From: Blumeriella jaapii
Taxonomy: Eukaryota > Ascomycota > Leotiomycetes > Helotiales > Drepanopezizaceae
Assembly: GCA_009599575.1 (NCBI GenBank)
Contig: VWND01000017.1
Coordinates: 620,001 to 684,000, forward strand
DNA: 64,000 nt
Direction of reading: 5' to 3'
Part shown: in pieces, positions 10,535-21,898 of the stretch
Layout of the letters: each line of letters opens with the position of its first letter
Position numbering within the stretch: the stretch's first letter is position 1
Position numbers and translations under genes: made by a program
Notes under the pieces: model-generated
Told to the model about the DNA's origin: nothing
The model's database searches: none
The model's input: the letters and a program-made list of their open reading frames with translations, nothing else

Positions 10535-13500
10535 ATGCCAGTCAATAATTCAGGGCGGATTGTTAAGACCCGCAAGGGCAAGAAGGGCACCGATCATCAG
10601 AAGAACCACCGCTGGGAGTCCTTCACGACGAAAATTTCGAAGTTCAATTCCCTGGATCCGATTCGCAGAGTGCGACGACAAGATATTGATACCGAAGATG
10701 TTTCTGCGACGACTTCGTATCTGGGAACGGGCTTGGGAAAATGGGCGGAACTCAATATGTCGGAGGCATTCATCATGTTCTCCCGCGAGGTCTCAGAGAT
10801 GTGCGAGAGCCTGCCTCAGATCTTACATTCGGAGGAGAAGATCATGGCACTGTTTGTCATATATATCGAGAAGAAGGAGAGAGAATCCTTAGAGCCGCTG
10901 TTGGAGCTGTTAACGGACTTCGCGCACGATTTGGGAGTACGATTTGAGAAGCATTATCCGAAGGCCCTCGAACTCATCACATCCATAGCCGGACTCCTTC
11001 AGGATGTTGCGGTCATCGAATGGAGCTTTACAAGTCTGGCTTTCATGTTTAAATACCTCTCGAAACTTCTGGTCCCGGATCTCCGACCTACCTACGATTT
11101 GATGGCCTCTCTCCTCGGAAAGCACCGCCAAAGACCTCATATCGCTCGTTTCGCGGCCGAGGCCATGAGCTTCCTCGTAAAGAAGGCAGGGGCTCCAGCG
11201 CATAGGTCGACCGCTTTGCCTTTGATTGTGAAGCATGCGAAAGATGACCTTCAGAGTATTCAAGGGAGTAAGGAGTTCGGCCTCTACTACCACGGACTGA
11301 TGACGTTGTTCGCCGAGGCTATCAAAGGAAACGGCCTGAGTACACACACATCTGGTCCAGCCATATTCAAGAGTCTCTTCCTCGCTCTAGATGAACGGGA
11401 CCTAGAAGTCGAAGAAGGCTCTGCGTGGAGGGACGTGATATGCGGTGTGTTGACCAGTATGGTGCACCACAGCAGCTCGGACACTTTCCCAGAGATCTTG
11501 AATGTTGTGCACGAGATAGTGAATGGTGCAGTTGAAGAGTTTGCGCATACACCAAATCAGAGCAATCTGCAACGGCTGCTTCTATCCGCGCGAATGTTGG
11601 GAATTTCGGCTGGAGTACGGAAAGGCTCCCGGGTCAAGAACTGGATACCCATTCTGGCATCAATGTCCGACTTGTTGAAGACAGTCTCCAAGAATGCCAG
11701 TTTCTTTTCAGGAGATGAGCAAAATGCCGACTTGTGGAGTTCATTGGTCCTAAGTGTCTTGATCTTGTTTCAATACGCTCCGATGGATGCCATCATCACT
11801 TTTGTCCAGCCTTTCATGATCGCGCTGACCAAGGATCCACTGATGAAATGGTTTCTGTCATTTTGCTCGTACCTCTCCGAAGTCGACTCGGACCGGTTTC
11901 GAGCTTTTGCAATGCCCTACTTCAAAAAGTAATTGATCACAATCCTCCCACTTGCTCACTTTGCTTACTGGTAACAGGTTCATTCTCGCACATTGGTCAG
12001 ATGCAGAAAATGGAGACACGTTGTGTGTTTTGTTGCCAAAGATGGTCGCAACGGGGGTCCTGCCTAACAGACATGGGGCAGAGGGGCTGGTCTTGCCACA
12101 ATCTTGGCAAGACCAAATCGTCAGTAAATTCGAGCGACTGGAGGTGCAGCCCTTTCCTGAGCAATCATCGCCATACGATCGCAGCCCAGCAACATGGCAC
12201 GATCGATGTTTACCCAAGTTCAATGCTTATCTAGAGCTCCTCGACTGCATGAAGGTTCATGCATCGACAAATGCGAGGATCGCAGAAATAATACTTCGCA
12301 AACTAAAGCTTGCGCTACGCCCTTCCTCATCCCTCGCCCCTGAAGAAGCCAACTTCATTGTTGGCAGAGGGTTCGGTTCTTTCTCTCGAATGACAAAAGG
12401 GACAGGCGCCGTCGATAGAACCCTTGAACCCCTTTTGCGCGCTGCAGCCCCGAGATACGCCAGACTGCCGAATTTTCTGGAGGCTCTGCTCGACTATGAG
12501 TCTAGCCTGGCTCCTCTTCCTGGATTGTCCAAGGGTCCTTCCACGAAAGACTCAGACACAGACCCTGATGTAGATCTTCTGGTCGCCTCGCTCATCAAGA
12601 ATCTCTCCACCGAGTCTCACGACTTGAGGTTCCTTTCTTTGCGACTCTTAGATCACATCTACACCACAGAACATGGATCCGCGTCGCAGTGCCTGTCAAT
12701 CATGATTATGGTCGAAAATTCCACCTCCGACCCCCAAGCTGTCCGCTCAGCGTCAATGCACGTTCGAAAACTGGCTACAATCTACCCAAACGAGCTCGCA
12801 AACTCGTGGCTGAAAGAGGCGATTCCCGCGTTCTTCTTTGGCTTGCTCACCGTCAAGCTCAGGGAGTTATGGGCCCAGGTAGCCACTTCGCTGAAGCTGA
12901 TCACCGAAACAAAACTTGGTGATGAGATCGTTGCTAAACTGGCCTTCGAGTGGCTTGAGAGGCCGTCGATGGCTGGTGAAGGTCGCAACAACGTCCCGGT
13001 GGAAGATAATGACCAAGGCCTAACTGATTTTGAATGTTCCAATCTGATGAGTTTAGACAGATCAGCGAAGGAGGCCGAGTTAGGCGTAGCGAAGTCCCGT
13101 GACACGATGTTACAGAAATTCGCGGAAGCACAAGAGCTAGTCCCCGCCGAACCTCGCTCTGCCAGAACCCAAGCACTCTTGGTACTAGGTGGGGCTCCGG
13201 CTGTTGCCGAAAAGCGCTCCCGCCAACTTGTTCCGATGTTCTTGTCGTGGGCGAAGCAAAGAACTGAAGTCGAGCAATCCGACGAGGATGACGAACAACG
13301 ACTCAGCGACTGGACAAGGAAAGACCAGAAGGCTCTCTTGGATTTATTCGCATGCTTCACCAACCCCAAGTCTCTATACAAATCAGAAGAGGTCTATAAA
13401 GCTCTGCTACAGCTGCTTGCCAATGGAGACATTGAAATCCAGAAATCTGCTCTCAAAGCAATCTTTACATGGAAGAATTCCAACATCCGGCCATATGAAG

Positions 13501-16500
13501 AGAATTTGTTGAATCTTCTGGACGAAGCAAGGTTCAAGGAAGAACTCGCAATCCTTTTCCAAGGACAAAGTCTGGTTCAACCTAGCCATCGGCTCGACTT
13601 GATGCCAGTGCTTCTGAGAGTTATCTATGGTCGTTCGATCTCGAGGAAGGGTGCCGCTAGTGGCCGGCAAGGTATGGAAGCCCGGAGACTGACCATTGTG
13701 CGCAATCTTAGTGGCGAGGACATGAAAGGCTTTTTGGACATCGCCCTTGGTGAATTGGCCAGTGTGCGATTACTGGCAGATGGCGCTATCCGTGACACTG
13801 TGTTTGACACAGAGGTTATGAATGTCAGAAAGCAAGTCGGTTTGGTCCACATGATGGAGGGGATACTGAAAGAGCTAGCGACGAAGGTTGTGCCGTACGC
13901 CGGGAAGTTGGTCGATGCTGTACTGTACTGTGTGATTTACGCTTCCCGCCAGCTTCAAGACGTGCCCGAAACACAGGAAGAGATCGAAGCTGCCGCTACC
14001 CAGACGTCACTACTCAAGGTTGTTCGTCAGACTGGTCTAAAGTGCCTCGTATTGCTGTTTGCCAATGCCCCCGATTTTACCTGGTCATCGTACATGGACA
14101 CCATCAACGAGGACATCATCTCCCCAAGACTGGAAAATCTTCCTACGGAAACCGGCCAAGGTGTATCGGTTATCTTGAAATTGTTTTCCACGTGGGCCAT
14201 GTCGCCAAGTCTGGTGTTCTTCTTGAATACCGCCATCCTATCTAAGGTCGCCGAATGTCTATCACCCCCCAAGTCAAAAGATGAAGTCAAGAGATTCGCT
14301 CTCAAGGACATCATACAAAAGATAATCGGGTTGTCTAGAGGAGAGGAGAGTCTTGGACTTTCCGAAAATCCCATTCGCGACAAAGTCAAGGACGAAATCC
14401 TCGGCCCTAACATGGATCATTTCCTAGTCCATATCGATCGTGTTCTGCGAAGCCATGGCGATATGGGTAAAGAGCTACTCGAGTCGTGCATCGAAACCGT
14501 CTCCCAGCTCTCGCCATTTGTCACTACTTCGACACAAGCTCATAGTCTGGTGGACATTTCGATATTTTTGCTCGATCAGCCGACTCGTCGGGTCAAGCCG
14601 AAGGAAAAAGGCGCTCTTCTGGTCGTACTGGAGCACTTCGTCCCATTGTACGATATTCAAAATAACGCCGAGCTGAAGGATCGAGTATTCAACACTGTAA
14701 CTTCATTGTTCGGGTTCTTCAAGGACGACGAGTCTCGCCAGAGGTTGAGTCGGGTGCTGAGTGTGTACGCTGAAAAAGACCCAGTCATGGGTGATGTGGC
14801 GAAGATATGTATGGACCTCAATTCTTTCCTTGGAAATCGACTCGATGAGCCGGACTACGACCGTCGGATCAAGGCCTTCAATGACCTCAGTGCCCATCGC
14901 CACTTTACAGCTCGCCAATGGACACCGCTTCTGTACAACATGCTCTTTTTCATCACTCATGAAGAAGAGTCGGGAATTCTCTCTTCAAATTCGTCGGATA
15001 CAATTTGCCAATTCATCAAGACTGCCAGCGAGTTCAAAGTCGAAAAGTCTGCCTTCATGGCACTCATGTCCTCAGTCCTGATGCCTGCCCTGTATGTAGG
15101 CGCCCGGCATGAATCTGAACTGATTCGCCGCGAATACCTGAAAGTCATGGGGACACTGGTCGAGGTATTCCCAGACTGGGAGGAAGTTAGCGACATGCGA
15201 TCCCTTGGTTCCGTGACTGAGTCTGTCGAAGCAAATGTCGATAGGCCTCTCTCGATGTTTGAAAGCATCTTAGACATTGGCAAGGGCCGTCGCCCAGCAG
15301 CTCTCAAGCGCCTTTGTGAATCGGCGGAAAATGGTGAACTAGGCCCAAAAAATGCTGGCTCCTTCCTGATTCCACTGGTTGAGCATTTCATTTTCGATCG
15401 AGCCGAGGGCAACGACGGTAGTCAGCTCGCTTCCGAAGCAAGTATCACAATTGGGCTCTTAGCGGGCTGCCTCCAGTGGTCGCAATACCGGGCTCTACTT
15501 CGGCGTTACATCAGTTACATTGAGTCGAAGGACCAACCGAAGCAAATTATTCGCCTGTTGGGCAAGGTGATTGACGCCTTGGTTGTCCCCTCCCAGTTGG
15601 ACACGTTGGAAAATGATGGAACAAACTCTCAGGAAGAGGCCGGATCACCGATGCCGCTAGATGTGGACGAAGCCGGATCGACCCTCGTTACTGCCCCAGA
15701 AAATCGGAGCACTTTGAGGAGGACAATGCCGAAGTCTCAAAAGCTTAGCGATGATATTACATCTAACATCCTGCCACCTCTGACTGCGTACCTCCACGAT
15801 AAAGATGAATCCACAGTCAGTCTGAGGGTACCCGTTGCTGTTATAGTTGTTAGACTCCTGAAGCTTCTTCCTTCCGAGCAGATTAAATCGCGTTTGCCTG
15901 CTGTACTGACAGATGTTTGCCACATCCTTCGCAGTAAGGCTGCCGAGTCTCGAAAAATGACCCGCGATACCCTGACCAAAATTTGTGTCCTGCTGGGACC
16001 CTCCTGTATTGGTTTCGTTCTCAAAGAGCTTAAGTCCGCCCTTCAAAAGGGGTACCAGGTGCATGTTCTATCCTTCACGATGCATTCAATTTTGGTGGCC
16101 ACCACGCCGGACCATGCCCCTGGAGACCTAGACTACTGCCTCCCAAAGATTGTTGAAATCATCATGGATGACATCTTTGGCGAAACTGGCCAACAGAAGG
16201 ATGCCGAGGAATACACTAGCAAGATGGAGGAGGTGAAGAGCAGCAAGAGTTACGACTCTATGGAATTGATTGCTTCTACGGCTACTCTGTCCAAACTTAC
16301 AGACCTGGTGACGCCGATCCGCAAACTCCTGCAAGAGAAGCTGAACATAAAGATGGTCCGCAAAGCCGATCAGCTACTGAACCGGATCAGCAATGGACTG
16401 CAAAGAAATCGCGCGGCCGATAGTCGAGATAGTTTGATCTTCTGCTACGAAGTCATTCAGGATGCCATGCGAGAGGTGGCGCCTGAGCAGAAGACAAAGC

Positions 16501-18551
16501 CAGACCACAAGCTGAAGAAGTATTTGTCGACGAAGGGTGCCAAACGTGGACTGGATCGAGGCAGCACAACCGTTTACACTTTCAAGATTGTTCGCTTTGC
16601 GTTTGATGTTCTGCGTGCTGTCGTTAAAAAATACGACAATGTCCGAACTCCCAAGAACTTGGCTGGATTCATTCCAATCCTTGGTGATGCTGTCGTGGAG
16701 GCCGAGGAAGAGGTCAAAATCTCTGCTTTCAAGACACTTACCACCATCGTTAAGGTCCCTCTTTTGGAAGATCCCAACTGGACAAATCTATATCGAGTCG
16801 CTGCTGCCGAGGCATCAAAGTCTATCATGGAAAGCCCTCAGACAGACTCCGACATCGCACAAGCAAGCTTGAAAATGATATCCGTAATTCTGCGCACCCG
16901 ACCGGATGTCAAAGTTAAGGATACTTCGATCGACCGGCTGCTGTCTAAACTTAAGTCGGATATCATAGAGCCGGAGCGTCGACACGTCACATTTGGCTTT
17001 TTACGCGCGGTACTGGATTCGAAGATCGAGACCGCTACTGTATATGACACTCTAGATTATGTTGGTGAGCAGATGGTTACAAACTTCGACAAAGACACTA
17101 GGGATCTGGCACGTGGCGCATTCTTCCAATTTCTTTCCGAGTATCCGCAAAAGAAAGCACGCTGGCTTAAGCAACTCAAGTTCATCAAGGGCAATCTCGT
17201 ATACGCCAGACCGGGAGGCAGACTATCTATCCTCGAGCTCGTCTATCTGCTTTTGTCCAAATCAAACAAAATTGTTGTACAGCAAGTCGCGAAAGATCTT
17301 TTTGAGCCTCTGTACAAAGATCGCCTGAACGACGAAGATGACGAAAAATGCCGACTTGTTCTCTGCGAAGTCCTCAAAGAAATGTTCAAGCGAATCAGCA
17401 CTGAGCAAGCATCCGGCTTTCTGGACGAGCTTCGCCTCGGTCTCGAAGATCCGGATACCGATAATGTGTCGGTTCGTCTCCAGACTTTCAGACTCTACTT
17501 CGACCGCTCCTGCCGACGAATCCCACATTCCTATCCTTCTTGATAAAATCTCGGTCATCTCCAAGACAGCCGAAGATCCAAGGACCGACATGCGGCAAAT
17601 TTTCGAGGCACTCATGCTCAATACCACACTTTCAGAACGCTATCCAGAAATAGTGTTCACAAAGTCGCGAGGCCAGCTCTGGCACGATATGCGGGCCTGT
17701 CTTTCGTATCCCGACGAGCGCATCAAATTGTCCGCCGCGAAGCTTTCAATCTTTATTTCGCTGATTTTGCGCGTACGAACGTCAACACAGATCTCAAACT
17801 GCCCCTCAAGAGCTCTGGTGGGTTAAAATTGACAGGAGACGATGTTCTCGATTTCCTCCGCAGAGCTACGTACTCATTCAATACACCTGCCCTGAGTCAC
17901 CAGGCGACCCCTGAACTTTTGAAGAACATCGTGTTTCTAGCCCGGGTCGCCGGATCGAACGATCTGAAGTGGAAATCCAGAGTTACAGCCGACGCTGCTG
18001 CTGACGAGGAAGAAGACGACGAAGAGCAAGAAGCACCTGGGAATCGGACCGCCCTCCAAATCTTGCTCAAGCGCATCTCGTTCTTGTTGCGGAAAGAATT
18101 GCTCCCCCCCCTCCGCTTCGCGACCCTTCTTCCCCGCACAAACGGCCTGGCCCTTCTGTCGACACTCACGGCGACCCTACCAATCCCATCTCTCCTCCCA
18201 CACCTTCAAACGATACTCCAGCCCTTACACCACCTCACAGACCCCAACATCCCCGTGCCGTACTCGACGGACGAGTCCTTCCGCGCGGAATACCAGGTCA
18301 CGCACGACAACGCGGAGGCGCTCAAAGACAGCCTCAAGAAGAGAGTCGGCATCGAGGAGTACAGCAAGGCGATGCTGGAGGTGGGCCGCACAGTCAAGAG
18401 GGCGAGGGAGGAGAGGCGGAGCAAGAGGAAGATCATGGCCGTGGCCGAGCCGGAGAAGGCGGGCCGCGAGAAGGCGAGGAAGGTCGAGCGGAAGAAGGAG
18501 AGGCGGAAGGAGAAGGGCCAGGAGTACAAGAGTTTGAGGCACGAGCATTAG
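10535..18551 (+). CDS. UTP20: U3 snoRNP/SSU processome protein Utp20 (two frame breaks)
   Basis: Utp20 (human DRIM) is a giant HEAT-repeat scaffold of the 90S pre-ribosome, needed for 18S rRNA maturation in the nucleolus. The start at 10535 gives the family's basic N-terminus (KTRKGKKG, then HRWESFTTKISKFNSLDPIR). Exon 1 is 10535-11928; a 49-nt intron (11929-11977) joins to 11978 in phase. The protein is helical-repeat throughout, with an acidic cluster (ADEEEDDEEQE) near 18000 and a Lys/Arg-rich tail typical of the family. The frame breaks near 17485-17510 (one base too many) and again near 17742-17747 (one base too few, beside TTT). Between them only the second frame carries conserved-looking sequence (GQLWHDMRACLSYPDERIKL). 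Net length after both shifts is 2,655 aa, normal for Utp20. Compensating sequencing or assembly indels are likelier than a pseudogene. Confidence 0.9.
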
Positions 18552-19421
18552 ATCCTGACCCTGGCGTGGAGTGGAGTGGAGTGGAGTGCTGTACGGTTAC
18601 GCCGCGGCTGGGAACCTTGGGAATGGAGTATGGGAGTTAGTTGAACATGCCCTTGAAAAGAGGCGCGTTTTGCATTGCTAGGGTGAAGAAGGATTCGTCA
18701 GCTAGCTGTAGATGGCCCGTTTGATGAATTGCAGACGGCGGATGTCAACGTACGCGGATCTCGGAAAATCCACCCCATGCGATATATCTATCTATGTCGT
18801 GCGAAGCCAGAAGCTCACTCCCATTCCCTCCCTCCCTCTCTCCCTCCCTGCCTTGAACACAGGCTTGCCGTCCTCGGAGGCTAAACGAGAATGAATCCCG
18901 TGTTTGTCAGGTGACGCTTCCCCCCCTTATCCCATCACCCAAAAAGATGTAAACAAGTAAAAATGACCCCAACCATAGTCATACATCGAACCAAGACACG
19001 CGAAGCTCGCACGCACGACAAGAGCGAACTGCAGAGGATTTCCTACAATGACCTACGGTTCTGTTCTGTACTGTACCTTCAGTGCTGTACTGTACTGTCC
19101 AGTGCAGTGCAGTATGGCATGCCTCTCGAACTCCGGATCCCGGCTTTGGCTGCATCAAGGGATGGATGGATGGGTGGTGGGTGGATAGCGTTGTGGCGAC
19201 GCTGGTAGCGTGTACTCGAAAGTCCCGATGCGCGCGCTAGTCGAATGTCAATGCCGTCAGCATGTACTGTATGTACAATGTGCCGAGATTAGATAAAGTA
19301 GTAAACACTCCCTTGACAAAGGACCGCACTCCTTCTTCCACGCAGGTTTTGGGCTTCTTCTTCTTCTCCTTCTGTTTCTTCATTGTTTATACTTGATCTA
19401 TTTGAGTGTATCTGTCGTGGG
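18552..19421. other. Spacer with simple repeats and GTACTGTAC motifs
   Basis: No gene seen. It contains GGAGT tandem copies near 18570-18588, a TCCC-rich tract near 18828-18850, and clustered CTGTACTGTAC-like palindromes around 19065-19110. The right end holds the promoter and leader of the NADH dehydrogenase. Confidence 0.6.
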
Positions 19422-21154
19422 ATGTCCAAAGCTCTTGTTGCGCATGGTGGATTTAGCTTCCGAGTTGGACCAGTGCGCAGGAACGTCATCGCGAGCAGAG
19501 CAGCTCTCCCATCAGCGAAGACCGGCCGGCGATTCTTCAACCCGCGAGCCCCCATCAACAAACGGAGCCTGAGACGGCTCCCGGGTCAACCATACCGGAA
19601 CTATCAGACCATCCCTGAGATCCTCGACCACCGGCCCTCGCCAGCCCCCACCATGGCACCAACCACTCGTTCCCAAACATCGTCGACGCCCTCCAAATCC
19701 ATCGTCACGCCTCCATCCACCACCTCCCGCAAACCCGTCCTCGCCATCCTCGGCACGGGCTGGGCAGGCTTCACCCTGCTCCAGGAACTCTCCTCCTCCG
19801 CGCTGCTACAGACGCACGACGTGATCGTGCTCTCACCTGCGCGCACCATGGCACTCACGCCCCTGCTCGCCAGCGCCGCCTGCGGCATCTTCGACTTCCG
19901 CGTCGCCGAGGAGCCGGTGCGGCGGATCGGGATGATGGCGCCGGCCCGGGCCGAGTCTCGTAGTGGGGGCGAGATCCAGAAGTACCAGGTCTGGGTCGAG
20001 AAGGTGGATTTCGACGCGCGAATCTTGACGTGCAGGCCCGCGGTGGGCAGCAACGGAAACGAGCAGGCGAGCGAGGGAGACAGCCCGGCGACGTTCGAGG
20101 TGCCTTTCGACCAGTTGGTTATGGCGCCCGGCAGCGAGGTCAACACCTTTGGCACGCCGGGCGTGGAGCAGCACTGTCTGTTCATGAAGAGTGTTTCCGA
20201 CGCCATGGCGCTGAGGGAGCGGGTCCTGGATTGCTTCGAGCTGGCGTCGCTGCCGAGCTTCGCCGAGGAGCGCAAGCGCGAGATGCTGCATTTTGTCATT
20301 GTGGGCGGCGGGCCGACGGGCGTGGAGCTCGCGGCGGAGCTGGACGAGCTGGTGCATGGGCACCTGCTGCACATTTACCCGGCGTGTAGGGGCTTGGTGC
20401 GCATCAGCGTGTATGATGTCGCGGACCGCATCTTAGGGCAGTTTGGGGAGAAGCTGAGCGAGTACGCGATGGAGAAGTTCAGGCGGAGGGACGTCAATGT
20501 GAGGATGTCGCGGCACATCCAAGGCTTCAAGAAAGGCGTCATGAGCGTGAAGGAGGAGGGCGACGTCGGCTTCGGCGTGGCGGTCTGGGCCGCGGGCAAC
20601 AAGACGTGCGCCCTTGTGGAGGCGATGGAGGGCGTGAGGAAAGAGGCGAAGGGGCAGCTGGTTACGGACCAGCAGTTGCGAGTTCTGCGCGAGGGGGGCG
20701 GAGATGGAGGTAGAGATGGAGTTGGAGATGGAGTTGGAGTTGGACATGGCCATCGCCATGCACGTGCAGCGCTAGACGGCGTCTACGCGATAGGCGACGC
20801 GGCGACCATCGACGGCCAGCCGCTGCCGCCACGGCCGAAGTCGCCGTGCAGCAGGCGAAATGGCTGGCGCGCCATCTGCTCGCCCTCGACTGCGCCCAAG
20901 CTGCCCAGCACCGAGTCTCGTCGAGCGCCGGTGAGCTGGACAGCGGCTTTCGCTACCAGGCCACGGCGGCCGTGGCGTATCTCGGTCGGCAGGACGGCGT
21001 CGTCGAGGGCGGCGGCCAGTGGACGGGCAAGAGCGCGTGGCTGGCCTGGAGAGGAGGGAGTCTGCAGTGGTCGCGCAGCTGGAGGCGGAAGGCCGTGATG
21101 GTGGTGTATTGGCTGCTAAACAAGTGCGATGGTCGAGAGCTTGCTCGACGGTGA
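19422..21154 (+). CDS. Type II (alternative) NADH dehydrogenase, mitochondrial; frame break
   Basis: This is a rotenone-insensitive, single-subunit NADH:ubiquinone oxidoreductase of the NDE/NDI family, bound to the mitochondrial inner membrane. The ATG at 19422 opens an Arg/Ser-rich presequence (about residues 1-65) lacking acidic residues. Two nucleotide-binding folds follow: FAD (LAILGTGWAGF, about residue 108) and NADH (VIVGGGPTGVELAAEL, about 290). The second FAD motif is VYAIGDAA near residue 455. Just before it lies an unusual Gly/Asp/Val low-complexity insert encoded by a GGAGAT-type repeat (20695-20750). After GQPLPP, near 20828, one base is missing: the conserved C-terminus (VQQAKWLARHL, GFRYQATAAVAYLG and a KSAWLAWRGG segment) continues in another frame to 21154. 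With one base restored the length is 577 aa. No intron can bridge the break. Confidence 0.85.
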
Positions 21155-21898
21155 AGGAGGCGATGGCGATGGCGATTCGAAGGCGATTGCGATGGCGATG
21201 CAATGGCGATGGCGATGAAAGAATTCCACTCGAGTTGCGTGCAGAACACACTTCCACTCGCGACATGTGCAGAAAACACCTCCTGGCTGAAAGGATGCTC
21301 GCCGCCACTTCTCTCGTCAGCGCCAATACCCATCAATGAATGGCTCTACGAGTTGCATAGGTAGGTAGGTAGGTACAGTACCCACTGACTGGAGCTCAAA
21401 GCACGCCAATGTCAGAGCATCTCAAGAACTCGGTAATGACTGATCTTGGTTACTTACGGTTTCACCTACCACCTACCACCTGCCACCGACCTCCTACCAC
21501 CACGTCCACCCAGCCGGCCATGTACCTATACCCCCCTACACATCTGGCCGCTTTCCCTTCTTCAGCACTCCTACTTTCACCCACCCCTCATCCCCCCTCT
21601 CCACCCCCTCATCCCCCACAGGAACGCCCTGAAAATGGTTCACAGCGCCGACTCCAAGCGCCAAGCTCTCTACCCTGTGTGGGTAGATCTCGTCGGATCC
21701 GCGCGCGACGTATGCTGAACGCTGGCTAAACGAGAAAAGAGAACAAAGGGAAGAAGTTAAAGCAGGAAGGGGGAGAGAAAACGACATCTGAGAGCACAGC
21801 CGCCAACATGGCATGCTAGGCTCGCTCACATGCCAGCTGCGGCACAGTTGGTGACGAGGATGCTCAAGTCAGAACAAAGCTCGAGCTCGAGCCCGCCT
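21155..21898. other. Spacer between convergent genes
   Basis: No gene seen. It contains a GCGATG-type hexamer array (21160-21217), an AGGT tetranucleotide run with a GTACAGTAC motif (21359-21380), and a pyrimidine-rich tract (21460-21620). Confidence 0.6.
21160..21217 (+). repeat. GCGATG hexamer microsatellite
   Basis: About nine imperfect copies of GGCGAT/GCGATG begin a few bases after the NADH dehydrogenase stop codon. It resembles the GGAGAT-type repeat inside that gene's 3' coding part. Confidence 0.8.

Noticed and set aside
17440..17491. 52-nt intron to explain the UTP20 frame change
   Set aside because: The phase fits and the acceptor is fair, but the GTCTCG donor is poor and splicing would delete a helical-repeat segment that reads as conserved.
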